From an uncultured Flavobacteriaceae bacterium (GTDB taxonomy: Bacteria > Bacteroidota > Bacteroidia > Flavobacteriales > Flavobacteriaceae), in contig CALGUD010000153.1 of assembly GCA_937901915.1 (NCBI GenBank), forward strand, positions 1 through 64,000: DNA of 64,000 nt. The letters run 5' to 3'. Shown piece by piece: positions 16,421 through 25,568 of this stretch (position 1 is the stretch's first letter; each line of letters opens with the position of its first letter). The translations under genes and the position numbers were made by a program. The notes below the pieces were generated by a model. The model made no database searches. It had not been told where the DNA came from and saw nothing but the letters and a program-made list of their open reading frames with translations.

Positions 16421-16467
16421 AATAAATAAAAAATGACTGGATTTTTACCAGTCATTTTTTATTTATT
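16421..16467. terminator. Bidirectional terminator
   Basis: A perfect 20-bp stem (left arm 16421-16440, right arm 16448-16467) with a 7-nt loop. The arms contain A/T runs on the outside and TGACTGG/CCAGTCA inside. It lies between the DUF71 pair and the convergent small gene and includes part of that gene's stop codon. Confidence 0.9.
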
Positions 16468-16744
16468 ATGTTCTCAACATACTTTCATATGTTGTCCTGC
16501 AAATATAAGTGTACTTATCGATGCTCTGTTTCAGTCTGGCTAAAGTACCTGTGGGAACATCTTTTTTGTCACTTAGCTCTTCTTCAAAAGCATGTATTTT
16601 TTCAAATACATTGGTTTTATCGGTAGCAGGAATAACTTTATTGATCTTTCTGTGAAAAAGTTTGGCTTTTCCATCTTTAGAAGTTTCAACAATACTGTAT
16701 TTAATCTTTAAGGTATAATTTCTTTTCTCTCTTTTCATGGTCAT
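16466..16744 (-). CDS. Hypothetical small basic protein
   Basis: A protein of 92 residues if ATG at 16744 is used. An alternative ATG at 16738 removes two residues, and a longer open frame upstream to 16786 is hydrophobic and unlikely. The protein is rich in Lys and Glu, with KINKVIPATDKTNVFEKIHAF in the middle and a helical C-terminal half. No family was recognised and there is no signal peptide. It is a single gene that shares its terminator with the DUF71 pair. Confidence 0.6.
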   Translation of the reverse strand: MTMKREKRNYTLKIKYSIVETSKDGKAKLFHRKINKVIPATDKTNVFEKIHAFEEELSDKKDVPTGTLARLKQSIDKYTYICRTTYESMLRT

Positions 16745-16847
16745 ACATTTATTAATTATAATACGAATATAACAATAAATATACAATTAATTAACATTAA
16801 GATAACATTAGAGATGTTAAATATTTGATTAGAAGTTTTTTATGATG

Positions 16848-17066
16848 TTATTTTTCATCATCTTTTCTTCTTGCATTTTTGCGCCAAACAAAATATAGGA
16901 TAATGACTATAACAGGCAAAACTATATATATAATGATGTCTGCCGGATTACTGAAGTCCACCGGACTGTTATTATCAGGATGTGGTACTTCTGTGGGTAT
17001 CTGGCTAATACTTTTTAAAGGAAATAAGGTTAAAATAAAATAGAGTATATGTGGTTTTAACTTCAT
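16848..17066 (-). CDS. Small single-pass membrane protein
   Basis: This 72-residue protein starts with a signal-peptide-like segment ending near SISQ. It continues with a Pro/Asn-rich stretch (HPDNNSPVDFSNPAD), one transmembrane helix (IIIYIVLPVIVIILYFVW) and a basic tail. This is a widespread small protein of Flavobacteriia that is sometimes mislabelled as adenylosuccinate synthetase. The function is unknown. Confidence 0.75.
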   Translation of the reverse strand: MKLKPHILYFILTLFPLKSISQIPTEVPHPDNNSPVDFSNPADIIIYIVLPVIVIILYFVWRKNARRKDDEK

Positions 17067-17275
17067 AGAATGTAAATTTTTATTAAGATATAAAGGATAT
17101 TAAAAGGTCATGAACTCATCTGATTAAATTTTTAACCTTCTTTCCTCCCTAACTCAGCGAAGGTTTAAATTTGCAATTATACTGGCAGGCAAAATATACG
17201 GTCAAAAGGAGTCTGGGTAATTCTACAATTATTTAATAGCGCTGCGTATAAAAATTTTTTTAAAACCTGAGAAAC

Positions 17276-18205
17276 TTATTCTTTCGGTTTTCTCTTTTTA
17301 GAGAACATCCACGGAATTAATTCAGGGTCATTAAAAGCTTTTTCAAATGAATCTCCATGATTAGCACCTTTATATTCTGTGTATTTTACATCGGCACCAG
17401 CTTCTTGTAATAATTTATACATATTGCGTGAACCCTCTACGGGGTTGTACTCATCAGCGTCTCCATGAAATATCCAATAGGGAATGTGCTTAATTTTCTC
17501 TACCTGTGCCGTATCCGAATATCCGGCCATTGGAATAGCTGCGGCAAAAAGATCGGGCCTTCTGGCGGTAAATTCCCAGGTGCCAAATCCACCCATCGAT
17601 TTACCTATAAGGTATACCCGGTCCGGATCTATATTCAGGCTATCAATAAGTTTTTCAATAAGTTCTAAAGCGGCTGCTCCGGATTCTGAGGGAGTTTCAT
17701 TCATCGTATATGAACCATCTTCACCCAATCCTTCAAAAGGGGTTTCAGGTGTATTGCCCTTCCATTTGGCCCATTCTTCATTTTCTGTTTTATCAGAACA
17801 TTGTGGGGCAAGCACGTAAGCAGGGTATTTAGATTGCATATTAGGTGCAATTAATGACATTTCATTCATAAACAAACCCGTATTATTGTATATCTGCGGG
17901 CCATTATCCGTACCGCGGTCGCCACGCCCATGTAAAAATATAACAAGTGGTATTTTTTCTTCGGTTTCTTCAGGAGAATAAAGCCTGTAGCCCATTTCGA
18001 GCCCGCTGGAAGACCTGTATGAGTTTTTCTTCAACACATTGTCCGCATGTGTTTTTACCCAGTCCAGGGTTTCTTCATCCGTTAATTCTTTTGCAGTTAG
18101 TGTATCAATAGTTTCTGCATCTTCTTCTATTTTTTTAGTTTCGGTTTTACAACCCAAAAGGCAAACAGAGATAGAAATACATGTGAGCAACAGCAATTTT
18201 TTCAT
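17276..18205 (-). CDS. Alpha/beta hydrolase (esterase/PHB-depolymerase-like) lipoprotein
   Basis: The start at ATG 18205 gives a lipoprotein signal ending at Cys19 (CLLGC). The open frame to 18223 adds six residues and is less likely. The fold is an alpha/beta hydrolase with oxyanion segment VIFLHGRGDRGTDNG and nucleophile motif GKSMGG. An Asp occurs near FHGDADEYNPV and the catalytic His in GANHGDSF. It resembles predicted peptidases or carbohydrate esterases of the DUF3237/phospholipase-carboxylesterase type. It probably hydrolyses an ester or short peptide on the outside of the inner membrane or at the surface. It has no obvious operon partner. Confidence 0.87.
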   Translation of the reverse strand: MKKLLLLTCISISVCLLGCKTETKKIEEDAETIDTLTAKELTDEETLDWVKTHADNVLKKNSYRSSSGLEMGYRLYSPEETEEKIPLVIFLHGRGDRGTDNGPQIYNNTGLFMNEMSLIAPNMQSKYPAYVLAPQCSDKTENEEWAKWKGNTPETPFEGLGEDGSYTMNETPSESGAAALELIEKLIDSLNIDPDRVYLIGKSMGGFGTWEFTARRPDLFAAAIPMAGYSDTAQVEKIKHIPYWIFHGDADEYNPVEGSRNMYKLLQEAGADVKYTEYKGANHGDSFEKAFNDPELIPWMFSKKRKPKE

Positions 18206-18270
18206 AAGAAGTGAATTATACATTCTCTCAAAAATAAAAAGATTGTATTAAACCCCGAAATTTTTATCCC

Positions 18271-19188
18271 TTAATTAGTTACAGGAACTTTGCAACATTC
18301 TTTACATATGTTTCTGAATGGAAAGCCCATTTGTTGTACATAATCTTTGTCTTTCGGATAGGATAAATATTCTTTTATAACCCCTACCTGTTCAACTTCG
18401 CCTTTCCTGTTATAATAAGTACGGAAAATAATATCCCAAAAAGGAATAATATTCCCAAAATTCCCGGCTTCTTCTAATTTTTGACTATGATGAAAATGGT
18501 GTACCTGCGGGGTTACAACAATATAATCTAAAAAGCCGGTTTTAGTTTGAATGTTGGCATGGGAAATATAGGCTATAACCACATGTGTAACACTCACTGC
18601 AAAAATAACCTGGTCATTAAACCCCAATATCAGTAAAGGGACTATTTTAAGGACAGCATTAAGAAAAATGTTTATGGGGTGTATCCAGTTTGTTTTAAAC
18701 CAGTTCATTGACTCTGGCAAATGGTGAATAGAATGGATTTTCCATAAAAACATGCTCAATATAGAATTCCTGTTCCCGGTATGGCTTAACCTGTGGTAGA
18801 AATAGGGAAGAAGTTCACCAATCAACAAAGCAATGATGAAGCTCAATATAAAAGGAATTTGCTCCCAAATATTAGCAGGGATAAAAAAAGAATTCTGAAT
18901 ATATAAAACCAAAGTTAAAGCTGCAGCTTTTCCTAAAGAATCAAAAAGGGTTGTTGACAGGATAAAATGCTTTAGTTCCGGCCACAAGTCACTTTTCCTG
19001 GCTTTCCAGTGCGGTTTTAATGGTAAAACTTGCTCAAATATTAATATGTAAACTGCAGAGAACAGAAAAATAAAATACGAGGTAATTTCAAAACTCCAGT
19101 TTTTGTTAATTGCCAGGTAAACGATTGAAAATGTGGTAATCAATAATAGAGGAACCACTGCATAGGGTATAATTTTAGTATATTTCAT
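18271..19188 (-). CDS. Sterol desaturase / fatty acid hydroxylase superfamily membrane protein
   Basis: This 305-residue protein has several transmembrane segments at the N terminus, followed by the three histidine clusters of the di-iron hydroxylase family. These are FYHRLSHTGN, KIHSIHHLPE and VHHFHHSQKL. It ends in a short soluble tail with two cysteines. By family it would hydroxylate or desaturate a lipid chain or a carotenoid-like substrate. It stands alone, 83 nt after the hydrolase-gene region, and is convergent with nothing nearby. Confidence 0.9.
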   Translation of the reverse strand: MKYTKIIPYAVVPLLLITTFSIVYLAINKNWSFEITSYFIFLFSAVYILIFEQVLPLKPHWKARKSDLWPELKHFILSTTLFDSLGKAAALTLVLYIQNSFFIPANIWEQIPFILSFIIALLIGELLPYFYHRLSHTGNRNSILSMFLWKIHSIHHLPESMNWFKTNWIHPINIFLNAVLKIVPLLILGFNDQVIFAVSVTHVVIAYISHANIQTKTGFLDYIVVTPQVHHFHHSQKLEEAGNFGNIIPFWDIIFRTYYNRKGEVEQVGVIKEYLSYPKDKDYVQQMGFPFRNICKECCKVPVTN

Positions 19189-19237
19189 TCTTGTCTTTTT
19201 CTTTATAGTCGTAACTAGTAGAAAAAAGACGCAAGGT

Positions 19238-19810
19238 TTAGAAGGTTAAATTCAGTTTTTTCATTTCGGCAAGAATTTCCGGGGGTAATTTACAATCCTT
19301 TTTAAGTTCAAAGTCAGTTATCTGTCCTTTGTTGTTATAGGAAAGGTCAATACAGTCTGCAATGAGTTCTTTTAATTTTTTTCTGCCTCTCTGTATCCTG
19401 GATTTTGTAGCTGTGAGACTTAAATTGAGTGTTTCTGCAATTTCCTTTTGCGATTTTTGTTCAATATCGCTCAGGTAAAGAGGTTCACTATATTCTTTTG
19501 GGAGATAGGTTTGAATAACAAACCCTGATAAGTCACAAAAACAAACATTTGGGTTTTGTGATGTCTCCGGGTCTGCACTTAAAGGCTCAGTTTTTTTATT
19601 TTTTCGGTAGTGGTCTGCAATGGTATTTCTTGTTACCTGGTATAACCATGCTTTATAATTTTGAATCTCGGTTTTACGCTCCAGGTTATCAAATAATTTA
19701 ATACTGATTTCCTGTAAAATATCATCTGCCAAAGAAGGATCATCAATTTTAGATTTAATAAAATCGGTTAAGGCGAATTTATGTTCATCCCATATTTTTT
19801 GGAAATTCAT
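19238..19810 (-). CDS. RNA polymerase ECF sigma factor, SigZ-like
   Basis: The preferred start is ATG 19810 (MNFQKIWDEH), giving 190 residues. The longer frame adds MHNH. Region 2 includes DDILQEISIKLFDN and WLYQVTRNTIADHYRK. Region 4 includes LSDIEQKSQKEIAETLNLSLTATKSRIQRGRKKLKEL. A segment between them has CFCDLSG and the C terminus a Cys pair (DCIDL, KDCKLP), as in SigZ-type factors. No anti-sigma gene is adjacent. The genes at 20026 and 20717 point away on the other strand. Confidence 0.9.
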   Translation of the reverse strand: MNFQKIWDEHKFALTDFIKSKIDDPSLADDILQEISIKLFDNLERKTEIQNYKAWLYQVTRNTIADHYRKNKKTEPLSADPETSQNPNVCFCDLSGFVIQTYLPKEYSEPLYLSDIEQKSQKEIAETLNLSLTATKSRIQRGRKKLKELIADCIDLSYNNKGQITDFELKKDCKLPPEILAEMKKLNLTF

Positions 19811-19863
19811 ATGGTTATGCAATTTCAGGATTGTATTTCATTTACGATTTTATTCTTTCAATC

Positions 19864-19894
19864 ATTTTTAAATATAGTATAACCATTCTTTTAA
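19864..19894. repeat. 31-bp near-identical direct repeat, copy 1
   Basis: ATTTTTAAATA followed by six variable bases and AACCATTCTTTTAA, matching 21324-21354 at 28 of 31 positions in the same orientation. The pair flanks the DUF4386 and DUF1579-like genes. Confidence 0.75.
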
Positions 19895-20025
19895 GCAAAA
19901 CAAACTACTACGTTAATTTTTCCGGTTCACTCAAAAAGAAAGAATGTCTTGTAAAAACATATTAGTAACAAAAATTAGGGTTACTCGTCTTCCCTGTAAG
20001 AGTGACCAATCAAAAACCAAACAAA

Positions 20026-20712
20026 ATGAATATTCAAAAACGAGCAAGATTAGCTGGGGGACTTTATTTAATTACAGTAATTACAGGCCTTTTTAGTCTT
20101 ATGTATGTTCCTAATAAAATATTTACCGGTGATCCCACAAGAACTACTCAATTACTGCAAGAACATGAATTCCTGTTTCGACTTAGTGTTGTTAGTGAAA
20201 TACTTTGCTATGTTGTCTTTTTATTTCTCCCACTAATACTATATAGGCTATTAGAAAAAACAAATAAAAATCTGTCTCTTCTTATGGTTTTACTTGTTTC
20301 TGTTGCGGTTCCTATATCCTGCCTTGCAATTGCCCATAAATTAGATGTTTTAGATATTTTAGGCAGAACATCAGTTGATATGATAAATGCAGATCAATTA
20401 CAACAACAAATAGGTTTTTACTATAGCAAAATTACTATAGCACAGATTTTTTGGGGATTATGGTTATTCCCATTTGGCTACTTAATATATACTTCGGGGA
20501 TCATACCTAAATTTTTTGGTGTTTTCTTAATGCTGGGAGCACTTGGATATGTAACTAAGGTTATCGGGTCTACACTTTACCCAGATTATAATGAATCTAT
20601 AATTTCAACGATTTTTAAATTACCTTCTTCAATAGGAGAAATAGGAACCTGTCTTTGGTTACTTATTGCAGGGGTAAAAAAGGAAACAAATATTTTAAAT
20701 GATAAAAAGTAA
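20026..20712 (+). CDS. DUF4386 family membrane protein
   Basis: The preferred start is ATG 20026 (MNIQKRARLAGG), giving 228 residues. A GTG at 20002 is possible but lacks family support. The protein has about six transmembrane segments and the DUF4386 features RLAGGLYLITVITGLFSL and a conserved final helix region near ASIGEIGTCLWLL-like sequence. The function of the family is unknown. The following secreted protein begins 4 nt after the stop, so the two form an operon. Confidence 0.85.
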   Translation: MNIQKRARLAGGLYLITVITGLFSLMYVPNKIFTGDPTRTTQLLQEHEFLFRLSVVSEILCYVVFLFLPLILYRLLEKTNKNLSLLMVLLVSVAVPISCLAIAHKLDVLDILGRTSVDMINADQLQQQIGFYYSKITIAQIFWGLWLFPFGYLIYTSGIIPKFFGVFLMLGALGYVTKVIGSTLYPDYNESIISTIFKLPSSIGEIGTCLWLLIAGVKKETNILNDKK

Positions 20713-20716
20713 GATT

Positions 20717-21220
20717 ATGAAATGTATTATTAAAACAGGAATGTTAATATTAGTGTCATTAGTATGTGTTGATGGTGCTTTTGCACAAAATGAAAAGACA
20801 AATACAGATTTTGACTTTGTATTAGGGAGTTGGGATTTTTATACCTTAGATGGGACAAAAATAGGTGAACAGATTTATACGAAACGGGAAGAAGGTCATT
20901 TGATCGTTGAGGAGTGGAAGCTAAGTTCCGGTGGTACAGGAATGGGAATGACTTTTGTAGATCCCAAAACCGGCCTTTGGCGACAAGTATGGATGAGTCC
21001 GACGTACCACATTGATTATTCAGGAGGTATAGATGAAAATGGTGCTATGGTGCTTGAAGGAACTTTATATCCAAATAATTCAGATGAAAGCTCACCGATT
21101 CGGGGGATTTGGGCAAAACAACCCGATGGATCTATAAAACAGGATTTTTTTGTTTTTGATGAGAAATCAAATACCTGGAATGTATTGTTTGCTGGTTATA
21201 CGCTGCCTAAAAAAGAGTAA
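20717..21220 (+). CDS. Secreted DUF1579-like protein
   Basis: The start at ATG 20717 (MKCIIKTG) gives 167 residues with a signal peptide ending GAFAQ. The mature part is a single beta-barrel-like domain with FDFVLGSWDFYTLDGTKIG and later WRQVWMSPTYHIDYSGG and GIWAKQPDGSIKQDFFVFD. These match the DUF1579 type of small secreted or detoxification-linked domains. It is exported to the periplasm. It forms a two-gene unit with the DUF4386 gene and ends at the repeated hairpin at 21276. Confidence 0.75.
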   Translation: MKCIIKTGMLILVSLVCVDGAFAQNEKTNTDFDFVLGSWDFYTLDGTKIGEQIYTKREEGHLIVEEWKLSSGGTGMGMTFVDPKTGLWRQVWMSPTYHIDYSGGIDENGAMVLEGTLYPNNSDESSPIRGIWAKQPDGSIKQDFFVFDEKSNTWNVLFAGYTLPKKE

Positions 21221-21263
21221 CAATGCACTATAATTAAAACCAGGAATTTTGATATTATAATTT

Positions 21264-21304
21264 CAGTTGCGAAAGAAAAGGGTGAAAAATTTTTCACCCT
21301 TTTT
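21264..21304 (+). repeat. Dispersed hairpin element, copy 1 (acts as terminator)
   Basis: A 28-bp perfect palindrome (21276-21303; arm AAAAGGGTGAAAAA) preceded by CAGTTGCGAAAG. The whole 41 nt match the reverse complement of 45503-45543 at 39 positions. It lies just after the DUF1579-like gene, ends in a T-run and would terminate transcription. Confidence 0.88.
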
Positions 21305-21323
21305 CACTTTCATTGTCCGGTTT

Positions 21324-21354
21324 ATTTTTAAATACAATACAACCATTCTTTTAA
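21324..21354. repeat. 31-bp near-identical direct repeat, copy 2
   Basis: Partner of 19864-19894, differing at three positions in the middle block. Confidence 0.75.
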
Positions 21355-21897
21355 AACATAAAACCCTCTACTCTCAATTCCTATTCAGGATTATAATACC
21401 GGTTTAAATCGGGTAAAGTTTACACAAAACCAATAAAAGTGTGTAATATTTATACATTTTACACAAATAACAAAACAACTAAATCCTCCACTCTTAAAAA
21501 ATATTCATCACTTAATATTTTTAACGAGATATTTGTTTTATTCTCATTTTCAGCATTTTAACCTGTAAGGACTTTAAATTCGTTGCCATTGAGCAGAGAA
21601 AGTCAACCTGGTTTTTCCAAAAAGAGCACTTCCAAATAATCCACTCATTCTAATGGCACAGTATTGGCTAATGCAAAACTGTCAAGCACACCAAAGCTTG
21701 CCCCCGGCAAAGTTTATGTGTTTGAAACCAAAGATCACAACTGATTTATTGAATGCTAAAACTCCATAAGTGTAAACATATGGGAGAAAGTGAAAATTAT
21801 AACTAATCGTTATGATTTAAACAAAATATTAAAAATAAAACAATAGTAAATATTAAATAAATGTGCGACTTTCGCGCCCTGAAATTGAAATAAAATT

Positions 21898-23292
21898 ATG
21901 ACACTAAAATACAAAACGAATAAAACGCTTAAAGAGATTTTTAAATCATTCGATTACGTAATCCACATAAACACTTTTTTAATAATCATTGGAGCCATTT
22001 TTGTGGTTTTCAAGTTTGAGTACCAGTTTGAAGAAATCCGTACAATGATGTTCAGTACAATTTTGGGTTCGGTTTTTTTCTATTTTACTTCCTTTATGCT
22101 GGCTTTTAAAATATTTTTCCTGATTTTCATTTTGGTTCATTATTTACGTTATAAACCCATAAAATCTGTATCCGACGATGAGCTTCCAAAATGTACGATC
22201 ATAGTGCCGGCATACAACGAAGGTAAGTTAGTGTATGACACCCTTAGAAGTATTCACAAAAGTGATTATCCAAAAAATAAGATTCAGCTTATGGCTATCG
22301 ATGATGGTAGCAAAGATGATACCTGGCAGTGGATGGAAAAAGCCAAAGGTGAACTGGGAGATTTTGTATCCATTTATAAACAACCCAAGAATCAGGGAAA
22401 AAGATTCGCATTGTACAGAGGGTTCCAGCAGGCCACCGGTGACGTTTTTGTAACCATTGACAGTGATTCTTTAGTTGAGAAAAATACGCTGCGAAATTTA
22501 GTATCACCTTTCATAGTGAATGATAATTGTGGGGCTGTTGCAGGAAACGTTAAAATACTGAATAATAAGAAAGCAGTAATTCCAAAAATGCTCAGTGTAA
22601 GTTTTGCTTTTAGTTTTGGTTTTATCCGTTCAGCACAAAGCAAAATGGGTTCTGTATTATGTACCCCCGGAGCTCTTTCTGCCTATCGTAAAGAAGCCGT
22701 TTTAAACTGTTTAGACGATTGGTTTAACCAAACCTTTTTAGGTGTAAAAACAGATATTGGTGAGGATAGGGCAATGACAAACATGATCCTTAAACAAGGT
22801 TATAATGTTCTTTTTCAGAGTAATGCCCTTGTTTTTACAAATATCCCTGAAACTTATAAGACATTACGTAAAATGTACACCCGGTGGGAAAGAAGTAATG
22901 TAAGGGAAAACATTATGATGTCTAAATTTGCCTTTACAAATTACAGAAAGGATTCATTATGGAAACCAAGAACATTACTGGTTAACCAGTGGCTAACAAT
23001 TATTACAGCATTCCCGTCTCTAATCGCTATGTTACTGTTAATAGGAACGTATCCAAGATTGTTTATCGGATCAACCATAGTGAGTATCTTTTTATTTTCA
23101 TTGATCCCGGCGATTTATTATTCTATAAAGCATAATTATAAAAAAGCCCTCTGGATATTCTCTTACAATATTTTCTATTCCTTTTCGCTGTTCTGGATAA
23201 CACCGTTCGCTATTGTGACCGCAAGTAGAAGAGGTTGGTTAACACGGGAGTTACCTAGTGGAGGAAGTATAAAAACTACAGTAACAGCATAA
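21898..23292 (+). CDS. Membrane glycosyltransferase family 2 (polysaccharide synthase type)
   Basis: This 464-residue protein has two N-terminal transmembrane segments, a cytosolic GT2 domain and three or four C-terminal segments. GT2 motifs are AIDDGSKDDT at about residue 133, TIDSDS at about 187, GEDRAMTNMIL at about 286 and the RWERSN form of the QxxRW motif at about 328. The layout matches processive synthases such as hyaluronan or poly-N-acetylglucosamine synthases. It should extrude a beta-linked polysaccharide. No polysaccharide export partner is nearby, so the product is unknown. A strong terminator follows. Confidence 0.9.
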   Translation: MTLKYKTNKTLKEIFKSFDYVIHINTFLIIIGAIFVVFKFEYQFEEIRTMMFSTILGSVFFYFTSFMLAFKIFFLIFILVHYLRYKPIKSVSDDELPKCTIIVPAYNEGKLVYDTLRSIHKSDYPKNKIQLMAIDDGSKDDTWQWMEKAKGELGDFVSIYKQPKNQGKRFALYRGFQQATGDVFVTIDSDSLVEKNTLRNLVSPFIVNDNCGAVAGNVKILNNKKAVIPKMLSVSFAFSFGFIRSAQSKMGSVLCTPGALSAYRKEAVLNCLDDWFNQTFLGVKTDIGEDRAMTNMILKQGYNVLFQSNALVFTNIPETYKTLRKMYTRWERSNVRENIMMSKFAFTNYRKDSLWKPRTLLVNQWLTIITAFPSLIAMLLLIGTYPRLFIGSTIVSIFLFSLIPAIYYSIKHNYKKALWIFSYNIFYSFSLFWITPFAIVTASRRGWLTRELPSGGSIKTTVTA

Positions 23293-23315
23293 AAGTATTG
23301 TAGTGTTAATTTTTC

Positions 23316-23345
23316 AAAAGCCCTGTTTCCAGGGCTTTTTATTTT
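23316..23345 (+). terminator. Rho-independent terminator
   Basis: AAAAGCCCTG, a TTTC loop, CAGGGCTTTTT: a 10-bp stem with T-run, 24 nt after the glycosyltransferase stop. Confidence 0.92.
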
Positions 23346-23494
23346 TACCCAATGCAACTCATCCTCTCTAAAACAAAAACAAACAGCTTTCTCAAATTTT
23401 TCATATTTTTAGCTTTAATTGCGTTTATATACCTATTAGTGTTGAATAAACAAAATAAGTTAAGTTTAAATACTAGTTGTATAGCATTTTACGA

Positions 23495-24412
23495 ATGAGA
23501 ATAACAGATAAAGAAATACAAGCTGATCATAAAAAACGAATTAACCGGGTTTTTGAATTTATTGACAAAAACCTGGAATCTGACCTGTCTTTAAATACAG
23601 TATGTGAAATTGCTTTTTTCTCACCATTTCACTTTCATCGGGTTTTTAAGTTTATTACAGGAGAGACCTTGAATGAATATGTAAACAGACGGAAAATAGA
23701 AAAATCAGCTTTAGATTTGTTGCATAAAAACACTATGATAACAGAGTTAGCTCATAAATTTGGTTTTAGTGATAATTCTTCGTTTTCCCGGGCTTTTAAA
23801 AAATATTATGGAATAAGCCCTACTGAATTTAGAAAGCAAAACCCAAACAGGATTAGCAAGATTCGTCAACTTCAAAGCAAGAACGGACAAGAATATCCTG
23901 AATATGACAAATACATTTGCATCATTGATAATCTTAAAAATTGGATAAAAATGAATGCAAAAATTGAAATTACAGAAATGCCGAAAATGAACTTGGCTTA
24001 TGTTTCAAGTATCGGATCTCAAAACCTTGAAAATGCATATAGAAAATTAATTCAATGGGCAACACCTCAAGGGTTAATAAATGACCAAACAAAAATGGTA
24101 ACAATTTATTACGACAGCTTTAAAATAACAGAAGCCAATAAGGTAAGGATGAGTGCTGCCATTTTATTAAATAAACCTATTAAGACGGAGGGAGAAATTG
24201 GACTGACTTCAATCGAAGCAGGAAAGTTCATAGTTGGAAGCTTTGAGATTGGATTGAACGAATTTGAAAAATCATGGACAGGGCTATTTTTATGGATGAA
24301 TGAAAACGGATATAAAAAAGCGGACAGGAACCCTTTTGAGATTTATCATAACAACTTTAATGAACATCCCGAAAGAAAGGCTATTGTTGATTTTTATATA
24401 CCAGTTGAATAA
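23495..24412 (+). CDS. AraC-family regulator with C-terminal GyrI-like effector domain
   Basis: The start at ATG 23495 gives 305 residues. A TTG at 23477 is the only longer choice. The first 105 residues are the two AraC helix-turn-helix motifs (CEIAFFSPFHFHRVFKFITG and FGFSDNSSFSRAFKKYYG, ending SPTEFR). From about residue 150 a GyrI-like small-molecule domain follows (ITEMPKMNLAYVSSIGSQ to IVDFYIPVE). DNA binding precedes the ligand domain, as in SoxS/Rob-like multidrug or stress regulators. The target genes are not evident, and the neighbouring VOC and GNAT genes are candidates. Confidence 0.9.
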   Translation: MRITDKEIQADHKKRINRVFEFIDKNLESDLSLNTVCEIAFFSPFHFHRVFKFITGETLNEYVNRRKIEKSALDLLHKNTMITELAHKFGFSDNSSFSRAFKKYYGISPTEFRKQNPNRISKIRQLQSKNGQEYPEYDKYICIIDNLKNWIKMNAKIEITEMPKMNLAYVSSIGSQNLENAYRKLIQWATPQGLINDQTKMVTIYYDSFKITEANKVRMSAAILLNKPIKTEGEIGLTSIEAGKFIVGSFEIGLNEFEKSWTGLFLWMNENGYKKADRNPFEIYHNNFNEHPERKAIVDFYIPVE

Positions 24413-24623
24413 AAAGCCTGTACAATAGTGTAAGAAAGCATGAGGGGGTAGTTGCTTCTCAAGCCTGGCCGCTGGAAAAGTTCATTCGTTGTGGCTACTT
24501 TTCTACAGACCAGGAGGATGGAGCCTTGAAAGCCGCCCGGTCATAGTCGGGACTGTTTGTATAACTTAACAAACTGATGGAAATAAACTCACTAGATAAT
24601 TTCATACATAAAGAGACAATACT

Positions 24624-25076
24624 ATGACAAAAAGTAAATTACTGGAAATGAACAATGTAGGGATCGTTGTAGAGTCCCTTGATAATGCAATTTCTTTTTT
24701 TAACGAAATAGGGCTGATACTTGAAGGACGAATGATGGTTGAAGGTGAATGGGCCGGACGTGTAACAGGACTAAGTAACCAGTCTGTTGAGGTTGCTATG
24801 ATGGTTACTCCCGATGGGCATTCCCGGCTTGAACTTTCGCAATTTCTTACACCTCGTACTGTAGCAGACCACAGAACTGCCCCGGTGAACTCTCTTGGCT
24901 ACCTCCGCATTATGTTCAGGGTTGATAACCTTGACGAATTACTATCCAGGCTTAAAAAGCATGGTGCTGAACTCGTTGGGGAAGTGGTTCAGTACGAAAA
25001 CATATACCGGCTCTGCTATATCCGTGGGATTGAAGGACTTCTCATCGGGCTGGCCGAACAACTCGAAAATAAATGA
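24624..25076 (+). CDS. VOC family protein (glyoxalase/bleomycin-resistance fold)
   Basis: A 150-residue protein with two beta-alpha-beta-beta-beta modules. It starts at MNNVGIVVESLDNAISFF, continues with the paired SLGYLRIMFRVDNLDELLSRL and ends GIEGLLIGLAEQL. The metal-ligand candidates include the Glu residues of RLELSQF and IEGLLIGLAE. The family covers lyases, dioxygenases and antibiotic-binding proteins, so the exact reaction is open. The composition is slightly more GC-rich than its neighbours. Confidence 0.82.
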   Translation: MTKSKLLEMNNVGIVVESLDNAISFFNEIGLILEGRMMVEGEWAGRVTGLSNQSVEVAMMVTPDGHSRLELSQFLTPRTVADHRTAPVNSLGYLRIMFRVDNLDELLSRLKKHGAELVGEVVQYENIYRLCYIRGIEGLLIGLAEQLENK

Positions 25077-25142
25077 GTAGCCCCTGTTTTATTATTTGAC
25101 GCCGTATACTTTCCAAGTGAAATTGAAAAAGAAACTATAAAT

Positions 25143-25568
25143 ATGACTATTGATATCTTAAAACAATCGGATATAACCCCAGCCCTGCAAAACCAGGTTT
25201 CGGAGCTGTTTAAACAATTAAGCAACAGAAAACAAATTGAACTTATTGAGGTCCTGAAACCGGAAAACCAGGTTTCCCTGGTGTATTGCATGGAAAACGA
25301 AAGAATAACCGGTATTGCTTCCATGTGTTTTTACCAGGTCATTTCCGGTTATAAAGGGTGGATTGAAGATGTGGTGGTGGATGCCAAAGCCAGGGGAAAA
25401 GGTGTGGGTAAAAAGCTGATTGAAAAGTTATTGGAAATTGCCAGGCAAAAAGGATTGACCGAGGTATTGCTCTTTACAGAAGACCATAGATTACCTGCCA
25501 TTAATTTATATCAGAAACTCGGATTTAAATTAAAAGACAGCCGGATATATGTTTTGAATGCGGGTTAA
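25143..25568 (+). CDS. GNAT family N-acetyltransferase
   Basis: This 141-residue protein is a single GNAT domain. The acetyl-CoA binding motif A is VVVDAKARGKGVGKKLIEKLL (RGKGVG), preceded by GWIEDV. Motif B is near LYQKLGFKLKDSRIY. It most resembles small-molecule or aminoalkyl acetyltransferases. The start ATG at 25143 is the first in frame and matches the domain's N terminus. The substrate is unknown. Confidence 0.88.
   Translation: MTIDILKQSDITPALQNQVSELFKQLSNRKQIELIEVLKPENQVSLVYCMENERITGIASMCFYQVISGYKGWIEDVVVDAKARGKGVGKKLIEKLLEIARQKGLTEVLLFTEDHRLPAINLYQKLGFKLKDSRIYVLNAG

Larger units (their letters stand above)
21221..21897. other. Non-coding region
   Basis: About 677 nt without a credible gene. 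It begins with the dispersed hairpin element (21264-21304) and the second copy of the 31-bp repeat (21324-21354). The remainder is AT-rich, with no motif I recognise. The stretch 21590-21750 is more GC-rich and could be a decayed gene, but no frame is open. Confidence 0.5.

Noticed and set aside
16421..16467. REP element
   Set aside because: No second copy in the window. The position between two convergent gene ends and the A/T-flanked stem fit a plain bidirectional terminator.
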